From: G963674685 sp964591275
Lineage (GTDB): Bacteria; Lernaellota; Lernaellaia; JACKCT01
Assembly (NCBI GenBank): GCA_964591275.1
Contig: CAZQAE010000003.1
Location: 62,001 to 126,000, forward strand
Reading direction: 5' to 3'
Length of the DNA stretch: 64,000 nucleotides
Under the pieces are notes generated by a model. That model was not told the origin of the DNA and searched no databases. It saw only the letters and a program-made list of their open reading frames with translations. The translations under genes were made by a program, and so were the position numbers. Shown here piece by piece: positions 17,612 to 25,641 of this stretch (the first letter of the stretch is position 1; each line of letters begins with the position of its first letter).

Positions 17612-17968
17612 ATGCAGTCTGTGACACAAACCGGACAATTGAACGTGGACATTACGGACTCGGCTATTGCCGAATTGCGTAATGCGTTGAAATCGCCCGG
17701 GCGGGAAGGCAAGTCAATTCGCCTGGTCTATGAAGGCTTCGGCTGAGGCGGGCCCAAACTGGGTTTGGCTCTGGATGAGCCAAAAGAAAGCGAAACGATT
17801 TTCACAAGCGACGACTTTAGTCTCCTGGCCGACATGGAAACGCAAAAAGAGATCAAAAACGGCGGCGGCGTCATGATTGATCACATTAAAGACCCCTGGC
17901 ACGGCCCCACATTCTCAATTCGTTTCTCGGATCAGGTTCCTGGCGGCTGCTCGGGCAATTGTTCATAA
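17612..17968 (+). CDS. HesB-like selenoprotein (UGA at residue 45)
   Basis: The protein is 118 aa including selenocysteine. The ATG at 17612 has GGAGG 7 bases upstream. The in-frame TGA at 17744-17746 gives GFG-U-GGPKLGLALDEP. This matches the HesB/IscA-type domain, in which this position is usually Cys and which is a known bacterial selenoprotein family. The frame continues without another stop to GGCSGNCS and a TAA. A hairpin fitting a bacterial SECIS lies 17 bases after the TGA (17764-17784). The second half is as well conserved in style as the first, so this is not a decayed gene. HesB-like proteins are related to Fe-S cluster carriers; the role of the Sec form is unknown. selA, selB, selC and selD must be elsewhere. 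Confidence 0.85.
17764..17784 (+). promoter_or_regulatory. Candidate bacterial SECIS element
   Basis: Perfect 8-bp stem TTTGGCTC/GAGCCAAA with a five-base TGGAT loop, starting 17 bases after the TGA. Bacterial SECIS hairpins lie within the coding region at about this distance and need a G in the apical loop, as seen here. The element overlaps codons for GLALDEPK. Confidence 0.7.
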
Positions 17969-17993
17969 AATTTACTCAGGGTGTAAATGCGCA

Positions 17994-18164
17994 ATGATCT
18001 CATTTTTCAAGCAACTCTTTGAGAAAAATAAGCCAGTGCCCAATCTCGGGCGAAACGACGTGTGCTGGTGCGGCAGCGGTTTAAAATACAAGCGATGTCA
18101 CATGAGCCGCGACGCGCAGAAAAAATCAAAGGAACTTGCCGCAGCTTGCTGGAGCAAGTCTTGA
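17994..18164 (+). CDS. SEC-C motif zinc-binding small protein
   Basis: The protein is 56 aa from the ATG at 17994. The core LGRNDVCWCGSGLKYKRCH is the SEC-C zinc motif (C-x-C...C-H), also found at the SecA C terminus and in many small proteins. It lies 25 bases after the selenoprotein stop and is probably on the same transcript. Its ribosome binding site is weak. A specific function cannot be assigned. Confidence 0.75.
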   Translation: MISFFKQLFEKNKPVPNLGRNDVCWCGSGLKYKRCHMSRDAQKKSKELAAACWSKS

Positions 18165-18175
18165 GGAAAGCCTCT

Positions 18176-18196
18176 GAAGTGAGTTTCACTTCTTTT
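18176..18196 (+). terminator. Weak terminator hairpin after the SEC-C gene
   Basis: GAAGTGA/TCACTTC perfect 7-bp stem with a three-base loop, followed by TTTT. It sits 11 bases after the SEC-C stop and is followed by a stronger terminator. Confidence 0.45.
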
Positions 18197-18222
18197 ATGA
18201 CATCAATTTGAATTTTCGTATG

Positions 18223-18256
18223 CGCATCAAGGGTATCTCCCTTGATGCGTTTTTTT
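18223..18256 (+). terminator. Rho-independent terminator of the selenoprotein transcript
   Basis: CGCATCAAGGG pairs perfectly with CCCTTGATGCG across a five-base loop (18234-18238) and is followed by seven T. It closes the selenoprotein/SEC-C unit. Confidence 0.85.
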
Positions 18257-18342
18257 GTCGGATAAATTTGGCTCAAATTTAAATTCAACCGACCCTTGCG
18301 GTGCGGTTTAAGGGACGAGGGGTTAAGTGCTTAAGTGATTTT

Positions 18343-19620
18343 TCAGTCCCGGGAACATCGGAAACCTATGCCGCTGCCCCCGCTCGAAGGGTCGAACCAG
18401 TTCCGATCCGATACGCGTAGGCCCCAGGGTTCATCGCCCCAACCACCGCCCCGGATAACGCGAAGCGTACCGGTATCCGGGCCTTGCGGATCGTTCGGCC
18501 AGGCGTCCGGCGAATACTCGTCGTAATAATCCGAAAGGTACCAGTCGCTGACCCATTCATATACATTGCCCGCCATGTCGTGCGCGCCATATGGACTGCG
18601 GCCATCAGTCGTCTGATACGCGCCGCCGTGATCGCTGCCATCATAGTAACCCACAGGCGTAGTGCCGTCATCGAAAAGATCGCCAGAGTCGTAGTAATTT
18701 GCGGCGTTGGCGATCCAGGCGTCTCCCCAGGGATAGATGTAGTGTTCCGCAGCGCCCTTGGCCACCTTCTCCCACTCGGCTTCCGTGGGCAAACGCTTGC
18801 CCTGCACCTCGCAGTAGGCCGTAGCGCCGTACCTGGTCACTTCCACAAGAGGGTGATCTTCATAACCAGCGTCCGCGGACCAAACGCCGCCGGATTCGCT
18901 AAGGCGCAAGTAGATGGAATCCGCATCCACGCACTCGTATCCCTCGCAGTCGTTGCCGTGCCAGGTCAGAAACTCCGCGTAAGTCGTATTCGTCACTTCG
19001 TATGTGTCGATGTAATATGCCGACAGCCAGACCTCGTGGCGGGGTGATTCAAAAGTATAGCACTCGCTGTCCTCCGGCTCGCAGCCCATCTGGAAATTGC
19101 CTTCGGAAACGAAGACTTCGTCGCCGGATTCCCCTGTCGTGGTGGTTGTTGAGGTCGTCGTGACGATTGTCGTGGTGGTCGTTGGTGGAGTGGTTGTGGT
19201 TGTTGCAACCGTCGTTGTAGTCGTAGGCGCAACCGTTGTAGTTGTTGTCGGTTCCTGCGTGGTTGTGGTCGTCGGCGCAACCGTGGTGGTCGTGGTCGGT
19301 TCCTGCGTGGTTGTGGTCGTCGGCGCAACCGTTGTCGTTGTAGGCGCAACTATGGTTGTTGTAGTTGTTGACTCAACGGTTGTCGTTGTAGTCGTCGGCG
19401 CAACCGTGGTGGTTGTCGTGGTCGGAGGCGATATCGTGGTTGTGGTCGTGGGCTCGGTGTCGTCATCGACATCGTCATTCGCGTCGTCGTCGCCGGAATC
19501 ATCATCATCGGTGGACGCAATGCCGGAATCATCGTCGTCGTCTCCGCATCCGCCGCACGAAATGGAAAAAGACAGAAGACAAATCAAAATCAAAGCAAAA
19601 ATTCGTGAAGTCGCTCGCAT
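18343..19620 (-). CDS. Surface lipoprotein with Thr-rich linker and FGE-sulfatase-like domain
   Basis: The protein is about 425 aa. The ATG at 19620 has AAGGAG upstream; a longer frame to 19674 lacks this. Lipobox SFSISC, then Asp-rich tether, then a Thr-rich linker of about 110 residues built of TTTTTVAP and TTTTTQEP units, probably extended and perhaps glycosylated. The C-terminal 230 residues are a formylglycine-generating-enzyme-like fold (EGNFQMGCEP, LPTEAEWEK, YPWGD, MAGNVYEWVSDWY, IRGGGWGDEPWGLR, GFRCSRD). The catalytic Cys pair of true FGE is absent (GGGWGDEPWGL), so it probably binds rather than oxidises. Its first 20 residues and upstream DNA match the next gene. Confidence 0.88.
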   Translation of the reverse strand: MRATSRIFALILICLLSFSISCGGCGDDDDDSGIASTDDDDSGDDDANDDVDDDTEPTTTTTISPPTTTTTTVAPTTTTTTVESTTTTTIVAPTTTTVAPTTTTTQEPTTTTTVAPTTTTTQEPTTTTTVAPTTTTTVATTTTTPPTTTTTIVTTTSTTTTTGESGDEVFVSEGNFQMGCEPEDSECYTFESPRHEVWLSAYYIDTYEVTNTTYAEFLTWHGNDCEGYECVDADSIYLRLSESGGVWSADAGYEDHPLVEVTRYGATAYCEVQGKRLPTEAEWEKVAKGAAEHYIYPWGDAWIANAANYYDSGDLFDDGTTPVGYYDGSDHGGAYQTTDGRSPYGAHDMAGNVYEWVSDWYLSDYYDEYSPDAWPNDPQGPDTGTLRVIRGGGWGDEPWGLRVSDRNWFDPSSGGSGIGFRCSRD

Positions 19621-19721
19621 TTCAATCTCCTTGTTATCTGCCAGGAATTTAAATGAACTACCAGTTATTAGCAAGTCATATCAAATTACTGAAAAGCAAA
19701 AAAGCGCGCCAGTAACCTTGA

Positions 19722-21119
19722 TTATTCGCAGGGGAAATCCTCGAACAAGAGCAATGAATGAAAGCCGCCGCCATCGATGGTGAGGAAAAATCCGCGATTG
19801 CCGCCGGCGCACTCATCGTTTGAAGTCAGTGCGATGCCTTCGTAATTTGAGGAGCCGAAAAGGACCGGCGCCGGGCCGGTGATAACCTTGATCGTATCCA
19901 ACTTAGGCATTCCTCCAACATCCGTTGAAGAAATCCCGGTCACCTCCAATACATTGTGCGAAGCGCCGTGCCAGACGTACATAAGCCCGGTCGAACGGTC
20001 GAATTCCAGTCCGGCGCTTTCGCTTCGGTCCGTTTTGTATTCGCCCACGAACACAAAGCTGCCGTCGCTTCGATTTAGGTCGAAGACATAGAGGTTTCCA
20101 CCATTTTGATGCGCGACGAACATCAGCCCGTCCATGCCTTGCGTACTGGCGTAGGGATCACCACTTGGATCGGTAAATCCTTGCTCTGCCAAAAGGAAAT
20201 CGGGAACGAAAGTGATCCCTTCCGCGCCGGACCCGCCGTTTACCGGCAAATGGGCAGATGTGTTCCAATCGTTGACGAGCGTGGCGGCGCCATACGTCGA
20301 AAAATCGTATTCTTTGATATGTTCCTGGCCTTCAACGATGAGGTACAAGGTTTTCGGCTCACTCAAATCCGCCAGGGTCAGACCTTCCAAATCGCCGAAA
20401 TCGCTCCACTCGCCCCGGTCTGCGCCCTGGTAATCGATCTCAAAACCGCCTAAGCCGTCTTTGACAACAGCCCAGATTTTCGAAGGGCCGTTGTTGCGGC
20501 AAACCCAAAGTGTTTGCGCAAGCGGGTTCCAAACCGCGCCGCTAAGATCACCGTGGAAATCATTGATAAGGGGCCCTTCGATACCGGTCAAATTCGTCGC
20601 TGCCGACGAAATTTCGGCGGGCCACGAGCAATCGAAAAGAGGAGTGGTCACGCATAGGCTTTCGTGGCAGATGTTCTGCGTGCAATCCAAGCCATCATCG
20701 CAGGATGCGCCGTCATTGTCGGTCCATTCGCTTGTGTCTGAAGCAACCTGACATATCAGGCAAACGTTGTCGGGATTGGTTTCGCCATCAGCGTAACAGC
20801 TTTCTTCGATCAGGCAGCCTTCGCAGTCGTCATCGTCATCGACATCATCATCGACATCATCGTCCACATCGTCATCGACATCATCGTCCACATCGTCGTC
20901 CGCGTCGTCATCCGCATCGTCATCGACGTCGTCGTCCACGTCGTCGTTTACGTCATCATCGACATCATCGTCTGCGTCGTCGTTCAGATCGTCATCATCC
21001 ATATCGTCATCAGTAGACACCTCGCCGGAATCATCGTCGTCTCCGCCTCCGCCGCACGAAATGGAAAAAGACAGAAAACAAAGCAGAAGCAACGCAAACA
21101 TTAGTGAAGTCGCTCGCAT
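19722..21119 (-). CDS. Asp-rich lipoprotein with Cys-rich and propeller/phytase-like domains
   Basis: The protein is 465 aa. Lipobox FSISC, then about 75 residues of DDDV/DDDA repeats. A short Cys-rich module follows (CEGCLIEESCYADGETNPDN, CDDGLDCTQNICHESLC). The last 300 residues look like an SdiA-regulated/phytase-like six-bladed propeller (LSGAVWNPLAQTLWVCRNNG, DLEGLTLAD, GAEGITFVPD, SAGLEFDRSTGLMYVWH, NYEGIAL). Those EG-containing motifs are Ca2+/substrate positions in esterase-like propellers. It ends DFPCE. The leader (MRATS...SFSISCGG) and about 60 bases upstream match the neighbouring FGE-like lipoprotein. Confidence 0.82.
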   Translation of the reverse strand: MRATSLMFALLLLCFLSFSISCGGGGDDDDSGEVSTDDDMDDDDLNDDADDDVDDDVNDDVDDDVDDDADDDADDDVDDDVDDDVDDDVDDDVDDDDDCEGCLIEESCYADGETNPDNVCLICQVASDTSEWTDNDGASCDDGLDCTQNICHESLCVTTPLFDCSWPAEISSAATNLTGIEGPLINDFHGDLSGAVWNPLAQTLWVCRNNGPSKIWAVVKDGLGGFEIDYQGADRGEWSDFGDLEGLTLADLSEPKTLYLIVEGQEHIKEYDFSTYGAATLVNDWNTSAHLPVNGGSGAEGITFVPDFLLAEQGFTDPSGDPYASTQGMDGLMFVAHQNGGNLYVFDLNRSDGSFVFVGEYKTDRSESAGLEFDRSTGLMYVWHGASHNVLEVTGISSTDVGGMPKLDTIKVITGPAPVLFGSSNYEGIALTSNDECAGGNRGFFLTIDGGGFHSLLLFEDFPCE

Positions 21120-21540
21120 TAAAATCCCCTTAATTATCTGCCAGAAAATTAAATGAACTACCAGTTATTAGCAAGTCATATCCAATTGTGAGCTATTTGC
21201 GCTGTACCAATTTTTGGAATGTCTGCGAAAATCAGCGCCCTGGAGAAAGAAGGAAGGAGAACTCGACTAAATACAATGCGCCAACCTTTGTCATTTCGAC
21301 TCAGAGCGAAGCGAAGTGGAGAAATCCCTTTTAAATTGCGCTGTCACCATAATAATTGGCTTTCAACCGGCTATGTTGAAGGGATTTCTCGACTTGCCGA
21401 CTAAAGTCAGCTTCGCTCGAAATGACAGGAAAATTGCCGGTCGAGTGTGTCGCCCTTCGGGCTTTTGAATTCGTGGGGTAAAGAGATTCAACGACCCGCG
21501 CAAAACCCCGCCATTACTGACTTTGCTTTGAAAATGTCAT
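21120..21540. other. Intergenic region: shared leader promoter area and inverted-repeat element
   Basis: 21120-21186 is a near copy of 19621-19687 (same ATCTGCCAG and ACCAGTTATTAGCAAGTCAT core), upstream of two lipoproteins with the same signal peptide. A 15-base outer repeat is at 21190-21204 and a MITE-like repeat at 21289-21428. No gene is seen. Confidence 0.7.
21289..21428 (+). repeat. MITE-like palindromic repeat, copy 1
   Basis: About 140 bases beginning TGTCATTTCGA and ending TCGAAATGACAG. Internal arms are GAGCGAAGCGAAGTGGAG with AAATCCC on one side, and AAGGGATTTCTCGACT with CTTCGCTCG on the other. It aligns along its length with the reverse complement of 25263-25401. This TGTCATTTCGAGCGAAGCGAG type of element is common in environmental bacterial genomes. 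Confidence 0.8.
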
Positions 21541-22566
21541 TCAAACATTGGACGAACAGGCGCCGCAATCCCGGCATGGTTCGACAAGCTCTCCCCGGCC
21601 GGAAGCGGCGCGGCGCACGGCGGCCATGGCGGGGCTGTTCCATGCGCTGAAAAAACCGTCGCGAAAAACATTGCTCACATCGCAGGCGGGATCGTGGACG
21701 TAACAACAGGCCGCCAATCCGCCGTCGGGGGCGATAACGGCGGCGCGCCAGGGCCAAAAACAAACCTCGCCCACGTTATCCTTCAGATCCAGAGCACGGG
21801 AGACCGGCGCCCTTTCATCAAACCATTCACGAGCCAGTTTCTCGTCATGCGACCCGAAGGGAAGATTGGGGTTTTCCACTTCGAAGCCGTCGAAACCCCA
21901 TTCGCGGTGCAGTGATCGAGCCTGATCGATCTGATCCCGATTGTGCGCGAAATGCAGCATCTGCCAAATGAGCCTGGGCCTGGATTTTCCGAGCCGGGCT
22001 TTCGCGGCAGCCAGCGCCAGAACGTTTCGCTTGACGATCTCGATGTCCGATCCCACGCGGTACCGACTGTGAACCTCCTGCGTTGTGCCGTCGAGGCTGA
22101 CCACGATCCGGTCCGGCCCTGAGGCGATAAGTTCCAGCGCTTCCGACTCACGCAAGGGTCTGGACAAATTGGTCCCGATCACACATCCCAATCGCCGCCG
22201 TCTGGTCGCGGCCACGTAATCGGAAAGCCCCGGCACCAGCGTCGGCTCACCCCAGCAATAAAGGTGAACCTGGAAGGATCGCTCAGCGATCTGATCGAGA
22301 ATGTCGGCGAAAGACTTTAAGGGCATCACGCTTTTGGCCCGCTTCACTTCGCCGCGCCCCGTCGCGCACAAGGGGCATTTAAGCTGGCACACGTTGGTGA
22401 TGTCGATGGTCACGGTCGGCGGATAGGAATCAAGAATATCCCGGCGACGAAAAAATTCCAGCTCGTTTTGAAAAACGTTCACCAAACGCCTGGGCGTCGC
22501 ATAGCGCGCCAACAGTTCCAGGTTTGCGGCCAGGCGGGCAAGCCGCGTTTTAAGGATAGGATTCAT
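21541..22566 (-). CDS. Radical SAM protein with SPASM-like C terminus
   Basis: The protein is 341 aa. The SAM cluster motif CQLKCPLC (C60, C64, C67) follows VTIDITNV. Further core motifs are YCWGEPTLVPGL and IVVSLDGT. The C terminus (AACCYVHDPACDVSN and CRDCGAC) supplies Cys for an auxiliary Fe-S cluster as in SPASM/Twitch proteins. I start at the ATG at 22566 in the overlap ATGATGA with the ABC gene stop, because GAGG is better spaced to it than to the ATG at 22569. It is last of a three-gene minus-strand unit. It could modify a peptide or a glycan-lipid precursor exported by the ABC system; no substrate peptide gene is visible. Confidence 0.85.
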   Translation of the reverse strand: MNPILKTRLARLAANLELLARYATPRRLVNVFQNELEFFRRRDILDSYPPTVTIDITNVCQLKCPLCATGRGEVKRAKSVMPLKSFADILDQIAERSFQVHLYCWGEPTLVPGLSDYVAATRRRRLGCVIGTNLSRPLRESEALELIASGPDRIVVSLDGTTQEVHSRYRVGSDIEIVKRNVLALAAAKARLGKSRPRLIWQMLHFAHNRDQIDQARSLHREWGFDGFEVENPNLPFGSHDEKLAREWFDERAPVSRALDLKDNVGEVCFWPWRAAVIAPDGGLAACCYVHDPACDVSNVFRDGFFSAWNSPAMAAVRRAASGRGELVEPCRDCGACSSNV

Positions 22567-23858
22567 CATCCATCCTCGGGCGAAAACTCTTCGAGCTTGT
22601 TGAGTGTAAAACCACTTTCGCCGTAGGCCAGGCCGCCGCCGTGCTCGCGCTTTTGACGGACGGTGACAATGATCTTGTACTCGCGCGCGTCGTAGGGGCT
22701 TTTGGCGGAAAAGCTCTGATACTCGTCGGGCCACAATCCCACGTTGGCGTAATAATCCCCGCCCAGCATGTTCAGCGAAGGGTAATGCAAAAGCACCTCG
22801 TAATGTCCCTCGACATTCAGAAAGTGAATCTCCTGCCGATAGTTGTTGATGCCCTGCACGAGCAGGCCGTCGTTGCGCAGGAACTGAACGCGAAAGCAGG
22901 GATCGGGCAGCGGGCCGTCGGTGACAAAGCGCATCCTCATGGTCATGGGCTGCCCCGTCTCGAACTCTTCTTGCGGCCTGCCGCCCGGCCCGAGGAATTG
23001 CACTTCGATGATGCGCGCGCCTTCGGTGCGCTGGTGCGAAGGGCTAAGAACTTCGTCATGCACCACCGGCGCCTCGATCTTCGTATAATGTTTTTCGCAC
23101 TCCTCAACGTAACATTTGATAACCTGGTCCGTTTGCCCCACCATGACCACCTGCCCGTCGTTGAGCAAAATCAGTCGGTCGCAAAAGCTGGAGACCTCTG
23201 AAAGGCTGTGGCTGCTGACCACGATGGTTTTGCCCTGGTCGCGAAAGGTGCGAATGGCGTTGATGCACTTGCGCTGAAAGAGAAAGTCGCCCACCGCCAG
23301 GACTTCGTCCACGATGAGCACGTCGAAAGGTATGTGAATCGCCACCGCGAATCCGAGGCGCACCTGCATGCCCGTTGAATATGTCCTGAAAGGATGCTCG
23401 ATGCGATCCGCAATGCCGGAAAAGTCAAGGATTTTGGGTTGCAGTTCGCGAACCTGCGCAGGTGCCATGCCCATCAGGGAGCATTTCGCGATGATGTTCT
23501 CGCGACCGGAAAGGTCGGGATTGAAACCGGTCGAGGGGTCCAGGATATAACTCCGAAGGCCGCGGACTTCCACCAGCCCGGCGGTGGGATAGGATGTGCC
23601 GGCGAGAACTTTTAAGAGCGTGCTTTTCCCGGTGCCGTTGTCGCCGATCACGCCCAGGCATTCGCCGTGATCCACCTCGAAGGAAAGGTCGAAAAGCGCG
23701 CGCTTCTTATCGTGATAGTCACGCCGCCCCATCATCAGCAGCTCTTTGAGCTTTTGCCCGCGACGCGAATAGATGTGGTAGTCCTTCGTCAGGTTCTTGA
23801 CCACGATCGCTTTTTGCGACGCGTTGTCCTCTTGCATGTTTTGAATTTCGTCGGCCAA
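22566..23858 (-). CDS. Wzt-like polysaccharide ABC transporter ATPase
   Basis: The protein is 430 aa. The N-terminal 240 residues are the nucleotide-binding domain: Walker A GDNGTGKST, signature YSTGMQVRLGF, Walker B VLIVDEVLAVGD, H-loop SSHSLSEV. The C-terminal 180 residues resemble the Wzt/TagH carbohydrate-recognition domain (YNLRQE-like NNYRQEIHFLNVEG, then YYANVGLW), which selects O-antigen-type substrates. The partner permease (Wzm) is not in the window. Flanked by two radical SAM genes on the same strand and overlapping the downstream one. Confidence 0.9.
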   Translation of the reverse strand: MADEIQNMQEDNASQKAIVVKNLTKDYHIYSRRGQKLKELLMMGRRDYHDKKRALFDLSFEVDHGECLGVIGDNGTGKSTLLKVLAGTSYPTAGLVEVRGLRSYILDPSTGFNPDLSGRENIIAKCSLMGMAPAQVRELQPKILDFSGIADRIEHPFRTYSTGMQVRLGFAVAIHIPFDVLIVDEVLAVGDFLFQRKCINAIRTFRDQGKTIVVSSHSLSEVSSFCDRLILLNDGQVVMVGQTDQVIKCYVEECEKHYTKIEAPVVHDEVLSPSHQRTEGARIIEVQFLGPGGRPQEEFETGQPMTMRMRFVTDGPLPDPCFRVQFLRNDGLLVQGINNYRQEIHFLNVEGHYEVLLHYPSLNMLGGDYYANVGLWPDEYQSFSAKSPYDAREYKIIVTVRQKREHGGGLAYGESGFTLNKLEEFSPEDG

Positions 23859-23881
23859 ATACGAATCCTAAGCTAATGGAA

Positions 23882-25126
23882 TCACACTCTTGTATTGTCC
23901 ACTGCCGAATCCGCCAATTCATTCCATTCCTGATCGGCGTGGAGATTGAGAATGTAATTATAGCAGTAATCGCACTGCTCGTCGCGCAGTCGCCCCCCAT
24001 CGGGAATCTCCATGTTTGCGCCGCGAGGAAAATCCACCGCCGTGCGGCGCGCTTTGCACATCACGGAGCTATGCCAATGATCCGCCAGACTCATGTCATT
24101 AAAATTGTGAAAAAACTTTAAACCGCAACAGAAGCTGATCGCGCCGTCGCGACGCACGCGCACAAATTCGTATCCCACGCGGCAGGAGATTTTGTCGAAA
24201 AGTCCCTCGCTGTAGTCGCCGCTTTGCGGGTTCAGCAATTTGAGTTGATGGTCGAAGTTGTCTTGCACATCCACGCCCGCAGCGCCCGCCAAATTTTTTA
24301 CGTGCTGCATTTCAAGTTGCAGGCAGTGAAGCTGCTCGGGGCGCAGAATCATATCCCGGTTGATATCCGAAATCTCCGTGAGCTTGTACTGCACTTCGTC
24401 CGCGCCCAGGCGAATCGCCAGTTCCATCATGGGGATCACTTCACGGAAGTTGCCGCTGTTGATAACATTGACCAGGATCACGCGGGGAGTGCTTTCGCCC
24501 GGCGCTCGCGCCGAAACGAGGGCTCTGATGTTGTATTCGATTTGCTTTAGAAGATCACCCTTCATGCCGGGACGCTGCGTGAGAAAGGTCGCGTTCGTCG
24601 CAGCGGAAACGCTGAAATAGACGATGCCGTTTTTCGCCTTCGCCAACAAATCGAGTGTACCTTTTTTCATCACCAAGCCGTTTGTGAACACTTCAAAAGT
24701 CATGGGCGACCTTGATAATCGCTCGATAACTTCGTTGAAGCGAGAATACAAAGTCGGCTCACCGGCGGCGAGAATCGGCATTTTTTCGCAGCCCAATTCT
24801 TCGGCCTCGTCGATTAAACGGAAAAGCAGTTCCGGCGGCATTTCCATGTCCCGCCAAGGCTCACGATCCGTGACGCGCGGCGAGTGATCGCGGCAGAAAA
24901 CGCAAGAGGCGTTGCAGCGACCGGTGATGTCGGCCAAAACCATTTGCGGCCCGATCAGCGCCTGCCCTGCCGCCGCGCCGCACAGCGTGAGCAGGCGCTT
25001 TTTGCGACTGCGCGTGCTTTGCGTTGAAAGTAGTTCGGCGCGCGCGCGCTGCCATGCGGCCAAATCGGGTATTTCCACATCGCAGATTTCGACGGCCCGT
25101 CGAAGATGTTCGCCAAGGTCAAACAT
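23882..25126 (-). CDS. Radical SAM protein with SPASM-like C terminus
   Basis: The protein is 414 aa. SAM cluster motif CNASCVFC (C71, C75, C78) follows VLADITGR. Core motifs are LAAGEPTLYSRF and FEVFTNGLVM. The C terminus (AISFCCGLKFFHNF, then CDYCYNYILNLHAD) carries the Cys for an extra cluster. A 60-residue helical N-terminal extension precedes the barrel. It is first in the unit and only distantly related to the radical SAM protein at 21541. Such enzymes act in peptide or polysaccharide-linked modification; the substrate cannot be told from sequence. Confidence 0.85.
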   Translation of the reverse strand: MFDLGEHLRRAVEICDVEIPDLAAWQRARAELLSTQSTRSRKKRLLTLCGAAAGQALIGPQMVLADITGRCNASCVFCRDHSPRVTDREPWRDMEMPPELLFRLIDEAEELGCEKMPILAAGEPTLYSRFNEVIERLSRSPMTFEVFTNGLVMKKGTLDLLAKAKNGIVYFSVSAATNATFLTQRPGMKGDLLKQIEYNIRALVSARAPGESTPRVILVNVINSGNFREVIPMMELAIRLGADEVQYKLTEISDINRDMILRPEQLHCLQLEMQHVKNLAGAAGVDVQDNFDHQLKLLNPQSGDYSEGLFDKISCRVGYEFVRVRRDGAISFCCGLKFFHNFNDMSLADHWHSSVMCKARRTAVDFPRGANMEIPDGGRLRDEQCDYCYNYILNLHADQEWNELADSAVDNTRV

Positions 25127-25641
25127 GCCTTGATCTTAACATGAAAATTTAACGGGGAAAGGGTGTTGAATTGTGGGCTATTTGCGATGTTGGCAAAGCC
25201 AATAGGGGCAGGGCTTTGCTTGCGTCGCAAAAAAAACGTACCCCAACAGTAATCCAACAATCCTGTCATTCCGAGCGATGCTGACGAAGTCTGCGAGTCG
25301 AGGAATCCCTTCAACATTGCAAGTTGGAAGCTAATAACTGAGGCGACAGCACAACTTTAAAGGGATTTCTCCACTCCGCTTCGCTCCGGTCGAAATGACA
25401 GAATTTGCATTGACTTTCAAGACGCTTGAAAAACCGTTTCAGCGCAAATAGCTCATTGTCCATGCCACCCCCGCGACGCAATCCGCGTAGCGGATGGCAG
25501 GTTCGTAGCCCAGAATGAAATCCAGGGTATGGATTCGTTATCGATTTCCAAAAGCCCATGGAATGGGCACAGAAAAGCCCAACTTGTTTAATTCATTCGC
25601 AAACTGTTATGGTATCAAATACACACGGGCCAGGAGTTTAA
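25127..25641. other. Intergenic region holding MITE-like copy 2
   Basis: About 515 bases with no gene. Contains the MITE-like copy at 25263-25401 and the outer inverted match at 25440-25454 (CAGCGCAAATAGCTC, inverse of 21190-21204). A related GGGCTATTTGCG sequence is at 25176-25187. A short GC hairpin (ATCCGCGTAGCGGAT) lies near 25480-25496. Confidence 0.65.
25263..25401 (-). repeat. MITE-like palindromic repeat, copy 2 (inverted)
   Basis: About 139 bases, CTGTCATTCCGAG to TCGAAATGACAG, in opposite orientation to 21289-21428. Both share the outer TGTCATTTCGA arms, the TGGAGAAATCCC and GTTGAAGGGATT blocks, and GCTGTC in the middle. The two copies bracket the radical SAM/ABC/radical SAM genes. 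Confidence 0.8.

Noticed and set aside
19097..19783. Val-rich plus-strand frame
   Set aside because: Complement of the Thr-codon linker of the FGE-like lipoprotein.
20821..21010. Regular short DNA repeat that could look like a CRISPR or satellite array
   Set aside because: It encodes DDDV/DDDA repeats in frame; there are no unique spacers and the period is 12 bases.
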